DNA from: an uncultured Acinetobacter sp.
GTDB taxonomy: Bacteria; Pseudomonadota; Gammaproteobacteria; Pseudomonadales; Moraxellaceae
Assembly (NCBI RefSeq): GCF_947493735.1
Contig: NZ_CANLSL010000018.1
Location: forward strand, 1 to 60,086
Direction of reading: 5' to 3'
Length of the DNA stretch: 60,086 nt
In this document: piece after piece, positions 18,567-27,734 of the stretch
How positions within the stretch are numbered: position 1 is the first letter of the stretch
Layout: each line of letters starts with the position of its first letter
Position numbers and translations under genes: made by a program
Notes under the pieces: generated by a model
What the model saw: the letters and a program-made list of their open reading frames with translations, nothing else
Told to the model about the DNA's origin: nothing
Databases searched by the model: none

Positions 18567-20168
18567 TTAATTTTTTAGACTTTGTGTTGTTGTGTTTTGC
18601 GTTTTAGCTGTGTTTACAACATCGTTATTTTGTTGGTTTTGCAGTGTTTGTTTTACTTGATTTTGGCTTTGCTGTTGATTTAAATTCTGGGTCTGATTTT
18701 GAGTCTGACCGTGGGTCTGATTTTGAGTAAAGACAGGCTGTTGAGCCATTGGCAATAAATATAAACTCGCCAAATTATCATCATTAAAATATTGCGTAAT
18801 TACTTGCTGGAGGTCTTGGGCTTTGATGTTGTCATATTTTTGATAGAGATTTTTAGCTTCGTTTGCATCGACATTGTTGGCTTGCATTTTACCAATCAGC
18901 TCCGCCTGACCTTGCAAGGTATCTTGTGCGTAAACCATTTTTGACAATGTAGAAGATTGTACACGGAGCAATTCATCAGGTTGAATCCTTGATGTTTTTA
19001 GTTCATCAATCAGCTTGATAATGGCTTGTTCCGCTTGCTTTAAAGTCACGCCTTCGGCAGGAATGGCGGTAATGCTAAAAATGGTATCGCCACGATTGAG
19101 CATTTCATAATTGGCACTGGCTGTGGTAAGAATTTTTTGCTCACGGACTAATTCCTTCTCGATCCGTGCAGACAAACCGCCATCTAATACTTCACGCAAA
19201 ACATCTAAAGCATACGCCTGATTTTTCGGTGATGCCGTCGCTAGACTAGGCACATTCCACGCCATGTATAGATTTGGCACGTGAACGGATGCGTATTTCA
19301 CCTCATGGCGATAGCCTGATTGATTCGATTCTTTTAAGCGATTCCGTTCAGGTAATTGCTTTGACTTTATATCACCAAAATAGCGTTGTACTTGGGTCAA
19401 AGTACGCTGTGGATTGACATCTCCGACGATCACCACAGTCGCATTATTCGGTGCATACCACGTTTGATACCATTTGCGTACATCAACGAGTTTAATGTGA
19501 TTTAAATTTTGCATATAGCCAATCACAGGCAGTCGATAGCGGCTACTTGGGTAGGCGATTTGGCGAAAATCTTCAAATGCTTGTGCTTGTGGGTTGTCTT
19601 CAATACGTTGACGGCGTTCTTCTTTCACCACTTCGATTTCGGTGGCAAAGTCCTGCTGTCGTAGATGCAGATTGCTCATACGATCGGCTTCTAGTTCAAG
19701 AGCTAATGCCACATAGTCTTTTGGGAAAAGTTGATAATAATAGGTGTAATTGTGATTGGTCAGGGCATTTAAACTGCCACCAAAGTTGGCATTGATGCGT
19801 TTGAATTGATCATCAGGCACTTTGACCGTACCTTTAAACATCATGTGTTCAAGTACATGTGAAATTCCTAATAAATCATCAGGTTCATCTGCACCACCGA
19901 CTTGATACCAGACTTGTACCATCACCAAAGGTGCACGATGATCAGGCTGAATGATGACTTTTAGCCCATTATTTAAGGTGTGATAAATGGTTTGGTTGTC
20001 AGTTTTGACACTTTTACTTTTGATGCTGTGATTTTTTGTCGATTCATTTTTCGCATAAGTGAGCTGTGGTATGGTCACCACGAATAGCATAGCAGAGAGC
20101 GCAACACAGATTGGCGACTGCCATAGTGATAATGGTTTTTTATCGTTGTTGATTTGGAGGGTTGTCAT
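18567..20168 (-). CDS. M16-family zinc peptidase (catalytic partner)
   Basis: 533 residues from the ATG at 20168; a GTG at 20186 would add six. The N-terminal hydrophobic segment (about 20-40) is a signal peptide or anchor. The zinc motif HVLEH is present in GISHVLEHMMFKGT, with the downstream Glu of EIEVVKEERRQR, so it should be an active metallopeptidase. The last ~55 residues are unusual: an Asn/Gln/Thr-rich tail built from degenerate NQ/TQ repeats. It is followed after 9 bases by the zinc-less partner gene. A heterodimeric periplasmic peptidase is the reasonable inference; the substrate is unknown. Confidence 0.9.
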   Translation of the reverse strand: MTTLQINNDKKPLSLWQSPICVALSAMLFVVTIPQLTYAKNESTKNHSIKSKSVKTDNQTIYHTLNNGLKVIIQPDHRAPLVMVQVWYQVGGADEPDDLLGISHVLEHMMFKGTVKVPDDQFKRINANFGGSLNALTNHNYTYYYQLFPKDYVALALELEADRMSNLHLRQQDFATEIEVVKEERRQRIEDNPQAQAFEDFRQIAYPSSRYRLPVIGYMQNLNHIKLVDVRKWYQTWYAPNNATVVIVGDVNPQRTLTQVQRYFGDIKSKQLPERNRLKESNQSGYRHEVKYASVHVPNLYMAWNVPSLATASPKNQAYALDVLREVLDGGLSARIEKELVREQKILTTASANYEMLNRGDTIFSITAIPAEGVTLKQAEQAIIKLIDELKTSRIQPDELLRVQSSTLSKMVYAQDTLQGQAELIGKMQANNVDANEAKNLYQKYDNIKAQDLQQVITQYFNDDNLASLYLLPMAQQPVFTQNQTHGQTQNQTQNLNQQQSQNQVKQTLQNQQNNDVVNTAKTQNTTTQSLKN

Positions 20169-20244
20169 TGGAGAAGTTTTATGCACAAAAATTTAGCCTG
20201 AAATATGATGCGTTATAATGCATCTGGTTTTTTTACGAGATCAA

Positions 20245-20295
20245 CTATTGATATAAGAAAACTATTGATACAAGAAATCTATTGATATAAGAAAT
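20245..20295. repeat. Three tandem copies of a 17-bp direct repeat
   Basis: CTATTGATATAAGAAAA, CTATTGATACAAGAAAT and CTATTGATATAAGAAAT follow one another without gaps, at 20245, 20262 and 20279. They lie between the divergent M16 peptidase gene and ftsY. This could be a short variable-number tandem repeat or clustered regulator sites. Confidence 0.9.
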
Positions 20296-20390
20296 CTAGC
20301 ACAGATGCAAGTGCTTCGAGTTTAGTTCGGTAACATCGAGTGAAAAGCATGAATATAAACGATGAAGAGATGAGTTGAAAAAAGTAATTA

Positions 20391-20399
20391 TGCTACAAT
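20391..20399 (+). promoter_or_regulatory. Probable ftsY extended -10
   Basis: TGCTACAAT is an extended -10 (TG-N-TACAAT) 64 bases before ftsY. The -35 region is weak. The same TGCTAYAMT pattern precedes gyrA, holD-like, the riboswitch transcript and glyA in this window. Confidence 0.5.
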
Positions 20400-20462
20400 A
20401 TTCTCCATTCATATATCAGTTTCACATTACATTTTGCTATTTGCTCCCATCAAGGATTTTTC

Positions 20463-21638
20463 ATGCAAGATAATTCGAATTCACAACAAACGTTTTTAAT
20501 TGATGCCGAGATTGGTGATGATGATGTGACCTTACCGAGTTTACCAAGTGTCGATGTGCCAATCATCGAAACGCCACGTGTTGAACAAGCTGTTCAAGCC
20601 AAGCAAGCTTCAATTCAAGAAACTGTTACGTTAGACAGCGCACAACAAACAGCCGAAAATAATACAGAAATTACTGCTGAATCTGCGACTGAATCTATAG
20701 CAACAGAAGAAAGTGGCGGCTTCTTTAGCCGTATGAAACAAGGCTTATCCAAGTCACGTAAAAATCTCGCTGATGGCATGGTCAATATTTTGATCGGTGG
20801 CAAAGAGATCGACGATGAGCTCTTAGAAGAAGTTGAAGATCAGTTACTTGTTGCAGATATTGGTGTCGATGCGACTAAAACAATTATCCAAAATCTCACC
20901 GAACGTACAGCCCGTGGCGATTTGATTTATTCACATTCTTTGTACAAAGCATTGCAAGAGGAATTGGTCAATATCCTTGCGCCACGTGTTAAGCCATTAC
21001 ATATTGATTCGAATAAGAGCCCTTATGTGATCCTCGTCGTTGGTGTGAATGGTGTCGGGAAAACCACAACCATTGGTAAACTTGCAAAGCGCTTACAAGG
21101 TGAAGGCAAAAAAGTCATGCTTGCAGCAGGTGATACTTTTCGTGCAGCAGCAACCGAGCAATTACAAATCTGGGGTGAGCGTAATCAGATTCCAGTCGTG
21201 GCTCAAGGGCATGGTTCGGACAGTGCATCAGTGATCTATGATGCAATTGCCAGTGCCAAAGCGAAAAACATAGACGTATTAATTGCGGATACCGCAGGAC
21301 GTTTGCACAACAAATCCAATCTGATGGAAGAGCTTAGCAAAGTAAAACGTGTCATGCAAAAGATCGACGGCACGGCACCACATGAGATCATGCTCGTGGT
21401 CGATGCGGGTACAGGTCAGAACGCCATCAATCAAGTGCAACTTTTTGATGAAGCCGTTGGCTTAACAGGGATTACCATTACCAAGCTTGATGGTACAGCA
21501 AAAGGCGGTGTGCTGTTTAATATTGCCAGTAAGTCGCATGTACCGATTCGCTATATTGGAGTTGGTGAGAAGATTGATGATTTACGTCCGTTTTCTGCCA
21601 AATCATTTGTGGCGGCGTTGTTTCAAACTGACGAATAA
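20463..21638 (+). CDS. ftsY: Signal recognition particle receptor FtsY
   Basis: FtsY docks the SRP-ribosome complex at the inner membrane. It is 391 residues, with an acidic, Gln/Thr-rich A domain (1-75), then the N domain and the SRP GTPase. G1 is GVNGVGKTTTIGK near 197, DTFRAAA and DTAGRLHNK follow, TKLDGTAKGG is G4, and the closing GVGEKIDDLRPF is typical. AAGGA is at good spacing before the ATG. No terminator is seen immediately after. Confidence 0.97.
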   Translation: MQDNSNSQQTFLIDAEIGDDDVTLPSLPSVDVPIIETPRVEQAVQAKQASIQETVTLDSAQQTAENNTEITAESATESIATEESGGFFSRMKQGLSKSRKNLADGMVNILIGGKEIDDELLEEVEDQLLVADIGVDATKTIIQNLTERTARGDLIYSHSLYKALQEELVNILAPRVKPLHIDSNKSPYVILVVGVNGVGKTTTIGKLAKRLQGEGKKVMLAAGDTFRAAATEQLQIWGERNQIPVVAQGHGSDSASVIYDAIASAKAKNIDVLIADTAGRLHNKSNLMEELSKVKRVMQKIDGTAPHEIMLVVDAGTGQNAINQVQLFDEAVGLTGITITKLDGTAKGGVLFNIASKSHVPIRYIGVGEKIDDLRPFSAKSFVAALFQTDE

Positions 21639-22042
21639 TTAAAAACTATCAAATCTAAAGTGTCATTGCGAAAGCAGTGAAGCAATCTAACGTGAGTTCG
21701 ATCAAATATTGACTTTATCTAATTGAAAATATGAAGTCTTACTCGAAGTCGTATCGTTTATGGTCGTATGGAAAGATCAACCACTTTGTCTTGCACTTCA
21801 ATTGAAATATATTTCAATCTTGTTCAGGTTCAAGTTGCTTCTCTTTCGGTATGAGTGGCATTGCCACGCAAGAGCAAAACCATCTTGCGCAACAGTGTTG
21901 CTCATCGCAAACTCGGTCAAACATTGAGACTGTTCAAATGCCTTGGAAAACATTAATTTATTAATGTCGTGCTGACCTAGAACAGTGCGACTGATATCCT
22001 TAGACTGTATTGTATAAAAACTTGGAGGAGTTCAAACTACCT
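21639..22042. repeat. Repeat-rich intergenic segment (palindromic, REP-like)
   Basis: No gene. A REP-like word, TCATTGCGAA...GTGAAGCAATC, lies at 21663-21689. A perfect 18-bp palindrome (ATTGAAATATATTTCAAT) lies at 21801-21818. A structured patch at 21850-21912 contains GTGGC-ATT-GCCAC and GCAACA-G-TGTTGC hairpins. Such sequences are typical of dispersed repeats or small structured RNAs. A matching REP-like word occurs inverted on the far side of the next gene. Confidence 0.6.
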
Positions 22043-22303
22043 ATGAAAAAAACTCTAATTATTCATAAGCCGCGATCTTATTATTGCCCTGTATGTGATA
22101 GACCTCTAACCCCTAAGAAGAAAAAGAACAAAAGCATCGATCCAGCAGCATTAGAAAAGTTATTTATAAATCATTTTAATACAAGACATGAGAGTTTATG
22201 TCGTCAACCAACTCCCCAAGAAATAGCAAAATTTTTGAAAGGCACGATAAAACCAAGAGGAAGTGTAACTACAGTTTCAGGTGGTCGAGTTTCACCTAGA
22301 TAA
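22043..22303 (+). CDS. Small zinc-finger-like protein, unknown function
   Basis: 86 residues from the ATG at 22043 (GAGGAG 12 bases upstream); the frame extends to a TTG at 22010. Not recognised. It has a CPVC motif near residue 16 and a later NHF-N-TRH-ESLC segment, which together suggest one Cys/His zinc site. It also has a very basic stretch (PKKKKNKS) and a Gly/Ser/Arg tail. A DNA- or RNA-binding role is only a guess. Base use is more A-rich than in its neighbours and REP-like words flank it on both sides, so recent acquisition is possible. Confidence 0.65.
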   Translation: MKKTLIIHKPRSYYCPVCDRPLTPKKKKNKSIDPAALEKLFINHFNTRHESLCRQPTPQEIAKFLKGTIKPRGSVTTVSGGRVSPR

Positions 22304-22329
22304 ACTAAATTAACTATCATTGGACTATA

Positions 22330-22362
22330 GTGAATTGTCACTTCGCCTCGCTCTTCGCAATG
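22330..22362 (-). repeat. REP-like inverted copy downstream of the zinc-motif gene
   Basis: Read on the minus strand this is TCATTGCGAAGAGCGAGGC then GAAGTGACAATTC, the same family of word as at 21663 but in opposite orientation. The pair brackets the small gene at 22043. Confidence 0.6.
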
Positions 22363-22480
22363 AAACCACTTTATGATTGAAAAATTGTATTGATCGGCGT
22401 GATTGTCATAAAAATGTCATCTAAAATACGCATAGTGCAAAGGCAATAATTTATGACAAATTGATGAATTGGGCAAACTC

Positions 22481-23263
22481 ATGAAACTCACCAAACAATC
22501 TCCTTTAAAACACACGTCGAAGCATATATCACAAGGCAAATCAGCATTGACATCAACGCTAATTGGCCTGTCTGTTTTTATGACAGGAACGATCGTTCAT
22601 GCCGATGTGATGATCACTGCACCAGAAGAAATCGACGTGGTGGCGATCAATGATCAAGAAATCAGTGGTGGGTTATTCAGTGCGAGTGAAAATAGCTACA
22701 AACTCGATGCAGGTGTCCATAATATTTCAGTGCGTTACAAACAATTATTCGAACACCGCACTGGTGAACATGATGTACTGAAATCAGATATCGTGACTTT
22801 AAATCAAGTACAACTGCAAGATGGTCAAAACTATAAACTGACTTTAGTCGGCGCACCGAGCAATTTTGAAGAAGGTAAAACTTTTGCAGAGCAACCAACA
22901 GTTGGTGTGGAAAATGCGCAAGGGCAGTTGATCGCCAAACAAATTGGTGCAAATAGCAAAGCAAAACCGTGGTTAAGCAAAGGTCTATTTGGCTCCGTGA
23001 TGGATCTGCGTTCAAAAGACGACGAGCCTAAGAATGTTTCAACACAATCTTCTATGATCTCTGCACAAACTGTCAAAGCCGTTTCACCCTTAACTCAAAA
23101 TGTAGCTGCAGTATCAACGACAAAAATACAGGCTCAGCCTGTAACGCAAAATGCAGTGGCTTCAGGTAAGGCACAGCAGTTGATACAACTTTGGCAATCT
23201 GCAACACCACAAGAACGCCAAAAGTTTACCGCTTGGTTGGCAGAGCAAGCTACTAATCAATAG
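22481..23263 (+). CDS. DUF2057 family periplasmic protein
   Basis: 260 residues from the ATG at 22481; TTG at 22469 would add four. A long basic N-region and a hydrophobic core ending in TIVHA form a signal peptide. The body matches DUF2057 (YccT/CsgI-like): PEEIDVVAINDQEI, a YKLDAGVHNISVRYKQLF core, and LVGAPSNFEEGKTFAEQPTV. The last ~40 residues (QLIQLWQSATPQERQKFTAWLAEQ) form a short helical module found at the end of several Acinetobacter secreted proteins. The function is unresolved; E. coli relatives affect curli. A terminator follows at 23293. Confidence 0.82.
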   Translation: MKLTKQSPLKHTSKHISQGKSALTSTLIGLSVFMTGTIVHADVMITAPEEIDVVAINDQEISGGLFSASENSYKLDAGVHNISVRYKQLFEHRTGEHDVLKSDIVTLNQVQLQDGQNYKLTLVGAPSNFEEGKTFAEQPTVGVENAQGQLIAKQIGANSKAKPWLSKGLFGSVMDLRSKDDEPKNVSTQSSMISAQTVKAVSPLTQNVAAVSTTKIQAQPVTQNAVASGKAQQLIQLWQSATPQERQKFTAWLAEQATNQ

Positions 23264-23292
23264 ATATTCATTATTTGCATATACAGTTTTTG

Positions 23293-23328
23293 AAAAGCCT
23301 GTAGTTTTCTGCAACTATGGGCTTTTTT
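23293..23328 (+). terminator. Terminator of the DUF2057 gene
   Basis: A long hairpin (AAAAGCCTGTAGTT / AACTATGGGCTTTT, two wobble pairs) with a six-base loop is followed by a T-run, 30 bases after the stop. Confidence 0.9.
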
Positions 23329-23539
23329 GATTATTTCTTATGACCAAGCCATCTCCTTAATTTATTCATTATCTGTCTATTTTTGTATATTCAGCATGGA
23401 TTCCATGTGAATTCATAGGAATTTTATGCAGTTGTGCTAAATTTCCAATCATCACGTTTAGAATAATGGACGTGGCAATTTTTCTATTTCTATATTGAAT
23501 TGATTTTTCTATTTTTGATTTTGTACGGTACAGATGTAA

Positions 23540-26500
23540 ATGATTTCAAAGTTTTTTATTCATCGTCCAATTTTTGCATTAGTACTGGCAATTTTAACAG
23601 TTGCAATCGGTAGCTTTTCCGTATTCCAACTACCTGTAGAGCGTTATCCTGATATTGCGCCACCTCGTATTACCGTCAATGCAACGTACAATGGTGCAGA
23701 TGCACAAGCTGTCGAAGAAAGCGTGACCCAAGTTTTAGAACAACAAATTAAAGGCATTGATAATTTACTGTATTTTCAGGCAAGTAGTGATTCTAATGGT
23801 CGTAGTGGGATTAGTCTATATTTTGAGCAAGGCACTGATGCAGATCAAGCACAAGTCCAAGTGCAAAATGCGATTAATGGCGCACTCAATCGACTCCCAG
23901 AAGATGTACAACGACAAGGGGTCAATGTCCGTAAGTCGTTAAGCGATTCCTTTATGGTCATAGGCTTAGGTGATCGAAGTGGGCGCTCGACCAATATTGA
24001 TATTTCTGATTATCTCACCAATCATTTTGAATTGAATTTAAGCCGTATCGAAGGTGTTGGCGAGATCAATGTTTTTGGTTCGCAATATGCCATGCGGATT
24101 TGGCTCAATCCTTTGCAATTACAACGTTATGGCTTAATGGTTAGCGATGTGCGTAGTGCTTTAGAGTCACAAAATGCACAAGTCGCTGCAGGTGCAGTCG
24201 GTGATTTACCTGCATCCAGTGAACAATATCTGAATGCGAAGGTTAAATCAGGTGCATTGCTTCGAACACTTGAACAATTTGAACAAATCATTATCAAAGC
24301 CAATAACGACGGCAGTTTTGTTTATCTCAAAGACATTGCTCGTGTGGAAATTGGGGCAGAGAACTATCAAGTTTTTAACCGTTTAAATGGTCATCCTGCT
24401 TCTGGTCTGTCGCTTTCTTTGTCAGTCGGTGCAAATATGATGCAAACCGCAGATGCGATCTATGCCGAAGTTGAACATCTGAAAGAAAATTTGCCTGAAG
24501 GTTATTTTATAGTCTATCCACGTGATGATACGCCATTTGTCAAAGCATCCATGTCACAGGTCACAGCGACATTGTTTGAGGCAATCGTCTTAGTCGTTTT
24601 GGTGATGTTTTTATTCTTACAAAGTTGGCGAGCGACGATTATTCCTGCGGTGACGGTACCTGTGGTGATTTTGGGAACCTGTGCAGTGTTATTGTTACTT
24701 GGTATGAGTATCAATACTTTAACTTTGTTTGCCATGGTTTTAGCGATTGGTCTTTTGGTCGATGATGCGATCGTGGTGGTGGAAAATGTCGAACGTATCA
24801 TGCACGAGCAGCATATTGATGCCAAGCAAGCAAGTATTCAGTCGATGCAAGAGATTAGTGGGGCGTTGATTGGTATTACTTTAGTGTTGACTGCGGTATT
24901 TATTCCCATGTCATTTTTTAGTGGTGCAACAGGGATTATTTATCGACAGTTTTCCATTACACTTGTTGTTGCAATGGCATTGTCATTACTTGTTGCGCTG
25001 ATTCTGACACCTGCATTGTGTGCTTTGTTGTTACGTCCTGAGAAAAAATCAAAATGGGCGGAGAAATTTAATGCTTGGATTGATCGGTTAAAAAATTATT
25101 ATTTAAATATAGCCAATAAAATGATCAATGTTCGCAATATCTCTTTATTCATCTTTGCTGTATTGATTGCAGGATTTGTGTGGATTTATCAAAATTTACC
25201 AACCAGTTTTTTACCACAAGAAGATCAAGGTTTGCTCAGTGTTCAATTTAGCTTACCAGAAGGTACGCCACTTCGAGAAACTGAAAAAATTGGTTTAGAG
25301 ATTTATCAATATTTTAATGAACAAGAAAAAAATACCTTAAATGGCATTATGGTGATTCATGGTCGAAACTTTTCAGGCAATGGACAGAATCTTGGTCAAG
25401 CTTTTGTTTCCTTTAAAGATTGGAGTGAGCGTAAAGGCGCAGACAATACAACCGATGCAATACGTCAACGTGCTAATAAATACTTTAGCGCAAAAACCGA
25501 TGCAAATGTACGCGTCATTGCGCCGTCTGTGATTCGTGGGCTAGGGAATTCGGATAAAGTGGAATTTTGGCTACAGGATAATCGCGGACTTGGGCAAGAA
25601 GGATTACTTGAGAAGTTTGCCGAATTACAACAACTTGCGGGTGCAAGTGGTGTAATTGCCATTATTGAAAAAGAAAGTAATGACAATCAAGCGGTACTCA
25701 GCGTTGATATTGATCATAAAGCAGCAATGGTTAACGGTGTCGATGTCAATGCGATTAATAGTACCTTATCAACTGCATGGAGTGGCAGTTATATCAATGA
25801 CTTTATTGATCGCGGGCGAATTAAACGTGTTTATCTACAAGGTGATGCACCGTATCGCTCGAAGCCTGAAGATTTAAGTTATTGGTATATCAAAAATGAT
25901 CTTGGTCAGATGATTCCGTTTAGTCAATTTAGTTCGATTTCTTGGCAAGGCGCACCGCCGACGCTTGAGCGTTTTGCAGGTTATGCAGGCATGGAAATGG
26001 AGGCTGAACCAGCGGCAGGAGTGAGTAGTGGTCAAGTAATGCAGAAAATATCCGAATTAGTTCAGCAAATTGATGGTGTTGATTTGGCTTGGAGTGGCTT
26101 GTCTTATCAAGAGCAACAATCTAGCAATCAGGCGATTTGGCTATATCTAATATCTGTCGCCTTTATCTTCTTATGTCTTGCTGCGCTTTATGAAAGTTGG
26201 TCGATTCCAACAGCAGTCATGGTGGCGATTCCCTTGGGGATTGGTGGTACGATTGTATTTAGTTTTGTATTTGGTTTTGCCAACGATATTTATTTCCAAA
26301 TTGCTTTACTCACGACGATTGGATTGTCCTGTAAAAATGCCATTCTCATGGTGGAATATGCTGCAAGCCTGCAACAACAGGGGCAAACGGCTATTCAATC
26401 TGCGCTACACGCCGCAGGATTGCGTCTACGTCCTATTCTCATGACGTCGATTGCTTTTGGTGCAGGGGTGATTCCATTAATGTTTTCAACTGGCGCAGGT

Positions 26501-26629
26501 GCGCTGAGTCGTCAGGCGATTGGTTATAGCGTGTTTGGCGGTGTATTGTTTGGTACAGTTTTAGTCTTGATTTTTATTCCATTGATGTATGTGTTAATTC
26601 GAAACGTGAAAGTGATATCAAAAGCTTAA
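23540..26629 (+). CDS. RND-family (HAE1) multidrug efflux permease
   Basis: An AcrB/MexB-like inner-membrane proton antiporter of 1029 residues, a little shorter than AcrB (1049). It has the usual twelve membrane helices and two large periplasmic loops. The proton-relay residues are conserved: D408 and D409 in GLLVDDAIVVVENVER, and K932 in GLSCKNAILMVEYA. The opening MISKFFIHRPIFALVLAI is typical. No adaptor (membrane fusion protein) or outer-membrane channel gene is adjacent, so it must borrow partners or has lost them. No adjacent regulator is seen. The substrate cannot be predicted. Confidence 0.94.
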   Translation: MISKFFIHRPIFALVLAILTVAIGSFSVFQLPVERYPDIAPPRITVNATYNGADAQAVEESVTQVLEQQIKGIDNLLYFQASSDSNGRSGISLYFEQGTDADQAQVQVQNAINGALNRLPEDVQRQGVNVRKSLSDSFMVIGLGDRSGRSTNIDISDYLTNHFELNLSRIEGVGEINVFGSQYAMRIWLNPLQLQRYGLMVSDVRSALESQNAQVAAGAVGDLPASSEQYLNAKVKSGALLRTLEQFEQIIIKANNDGSFVYLKDIARVEIGAENYQVFNRLNGHPASGLSLSLSVGANMMQTADAIYAEVEHLKENLPEGYFIVYPRDDTPFVKASMSQVTATLFEAIVLVVLVMFLFLQSWRATIIPAVTVPVVILGTCAVLLLLGMSINTLTLFAMVLAIGLLVDDAIVVVENVERIMHEQHIDAKQASIQSMQEISGALIGITLVLTAVFIPMSFFSGATGIIYRQFSITLVVAMALSLLVALILTPALCALLLRPEKKSKWAEKFNAWIDRLKNYYLNIANKMINVRNISLFIFAVLIAGFVWIYQNLPTSFLPQEDQGLLSVQFSLPEGTPLRETEKIGLEIYQYFNEQEKNTLNGIMVIHGRNFSGNGQNLGQAFVSFKDWSERKGADNTTDAIRQRANKYFSAKTDANVRVIAPSVIRGLGNSDKVEFWLQDNRGLGQEGLLEKFAELQQLAGASGVIAIIEKESNDNQAVLSVDIDHKAAMVNGVDVNAINSTLSTAWSGSYINDFIDRGRIKRVYLQGDAPYRSKPEDLSYWYIKNDLGQMIPFSQFSSISWQGAPPTLERFAGYAGMEMEAEPAAGVSSGQVMQKISELVQQIDGVDLAWSGLSYQEQQSSNQAIWLYLISVAFIFLCLAALYESWSIPTAVMVAIPLGIGGTIVFSFVFGFANDIYFQIALLTTIGLSCKNAILMVEYAASLQQQGQTAIQSALHAAGLRLRPILMTSIAFGAGVIPLMFSTGAGALSRQAIGYSVFGGVLFGTVLVLIFIPLMYVLIRNVKVISKA

Positions 26630-26700
26630 AATGAAAAATCGCTACTTTATAAAATACTATTTTTAATAACTTTAAATTTGTAAGCTATAGGTTGAAGTGA

Positions 26701-26985
26701 ATGAGTATAAAAATATTACGTTTGATTGGGACTTTAGAAGGGATTTCTTTTCTATTATTACTTCTTTTTGCGATGCCAATGAAGTATTTTTATGATCAGC
26801 CGTTTTGGGTGAAATATATTGGTATGGGGCATGGCGTGTTGTTCTTACTATTTATTTTGGCTTTATTTATTGTTTGCCAGTTGAAAAAATGGTCTGTGAC
26901 TGTATTTGTATTAGGAGTTTTAGTTGCAATTTTGCCGCTTGGTCCTTTTGTTTTTGAATTAAAGCTCAAAAAGCTGAATGGATAA
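26701..26985 (+). CDS. DUF3817 membrane protein
   Basis: 94 residues with three hydrophobic segments. The opening LRLIGTLEGISFLLLLLFAMPMKYF, the following VKYIGMGHGVLFLLFI and the closing LGPFVFELKL match DUF3817. The family is small and of unknown role. It lies 71 bases after the RND permease on the same strand and may share its transcript. Confidence 0.82.
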   Translation: MSIKILRLIGTLEGISFLLLLLFAMPMKYFYDQPFWVKYIGMGHGVLFLLFILALFIVCQLKKWSVTVFVLGVLVAILPLGPFVFELKLKKLNG

Positions 26986-27073
26986 TTCTATTTGCTTGTT
27001 GTGAAACTCTTCTTGATTAATATCTCATTTCTCAGTTAAGTTGCGTTATAGATAGAAAATTTTGAGAACCCTC

Positions 27074-27679
27074 GTGACTGAAAGTAATCAACAATTTAAA
27101 CCTCATAGCTCAGGAAAAAAGCTGACGCAACAGCAAGCCATTGCTGTTGAGCGTGATTTGGCAAAGTTCGCCAATACCATGGACAGTTTGGTGCGTATTC
27201 CATTTAGCAAGCAGGGGGTTGGTGCAGATGCAGCATTAAGCACTGTGCCATTTGCAGGGGATATTGTCGGTTTTATTTTGACTTTATATGCGTTTCGAAA
27301 AGCCAAACAAGTCGGTGTGCCAAATCATAAGTTGCATGGTGTGGTTCAGCTTGCGATCCTCGATATGATTGTTGGTTTTGTACCGATTGTTGGAACGATT
27401 TTTGATATTTTTATTCGCCCAAGTCGTAAAGCTTTGGATATTGTTCATCAACATATTCGTGATGAATATCAGGTTAATAGCGATATTCACGTGGTGCATC
27501 CATTCTTACATGAATCCTTAGAAAAGAAGCAACAGACTTCTGCATTTTGGCGCAATCCTGTGGTGAGTTGGATTTGGCTACGCATTCCAGATATTCTCGG
27601 TATTTTATTTATCATTGCATTTATTGGGTTGATGTTTGTAGGTGGACGTTGGATTATGCAAATGATTCAAGGTGCATAG
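27074..27679 (+). CDS. DUF4112 membrane protein
   Basis: 201 residues starting at the GTG at 27074; TTG at 27062 is the alternative. The conserved core (DSLVRIPFSKQGVGADAALS, PFAGDIVGFILTLYAF, LDMIVGFVPIVGTIFDIFIRPSRKAL) is that of DUF4112. A C-terminal hydrophobic segment (LGILFIIAFIGLMFVGG) is a membrane anchor. The function is unknown. Confidence 0.82.
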   Translation: MTESNQQFKPHSSGKKLTQQQAIAVERDLAKFANTMDSLVRIPFSKQGVGADAALSTVPFAGDIVGFILTLYAFRKAKQVGVPNHKLHGVVQLAILDMIVGFVPIVGTIFDIFIRPSRKALDIVHQHIRDEYQVNSDIHVVHPFLHESLEKKQQTSAFWRNPVVSWIWLRIPDILGILFIIAFIGLMFVGGRWIMQMIQGA

Positions 27680-27734
27680 TCAATCGGATTATTTTAAAGC
27701 ACTAATTTTAAAAAGCTGTGGGAAAACATCGGTC

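Noticed and set aside
22677..23076. Minus-strand frames opposite the DUF2057 gene
   Set aside because: They are shadow frames; the plus strand has a signal peptide, domain match and terminator.
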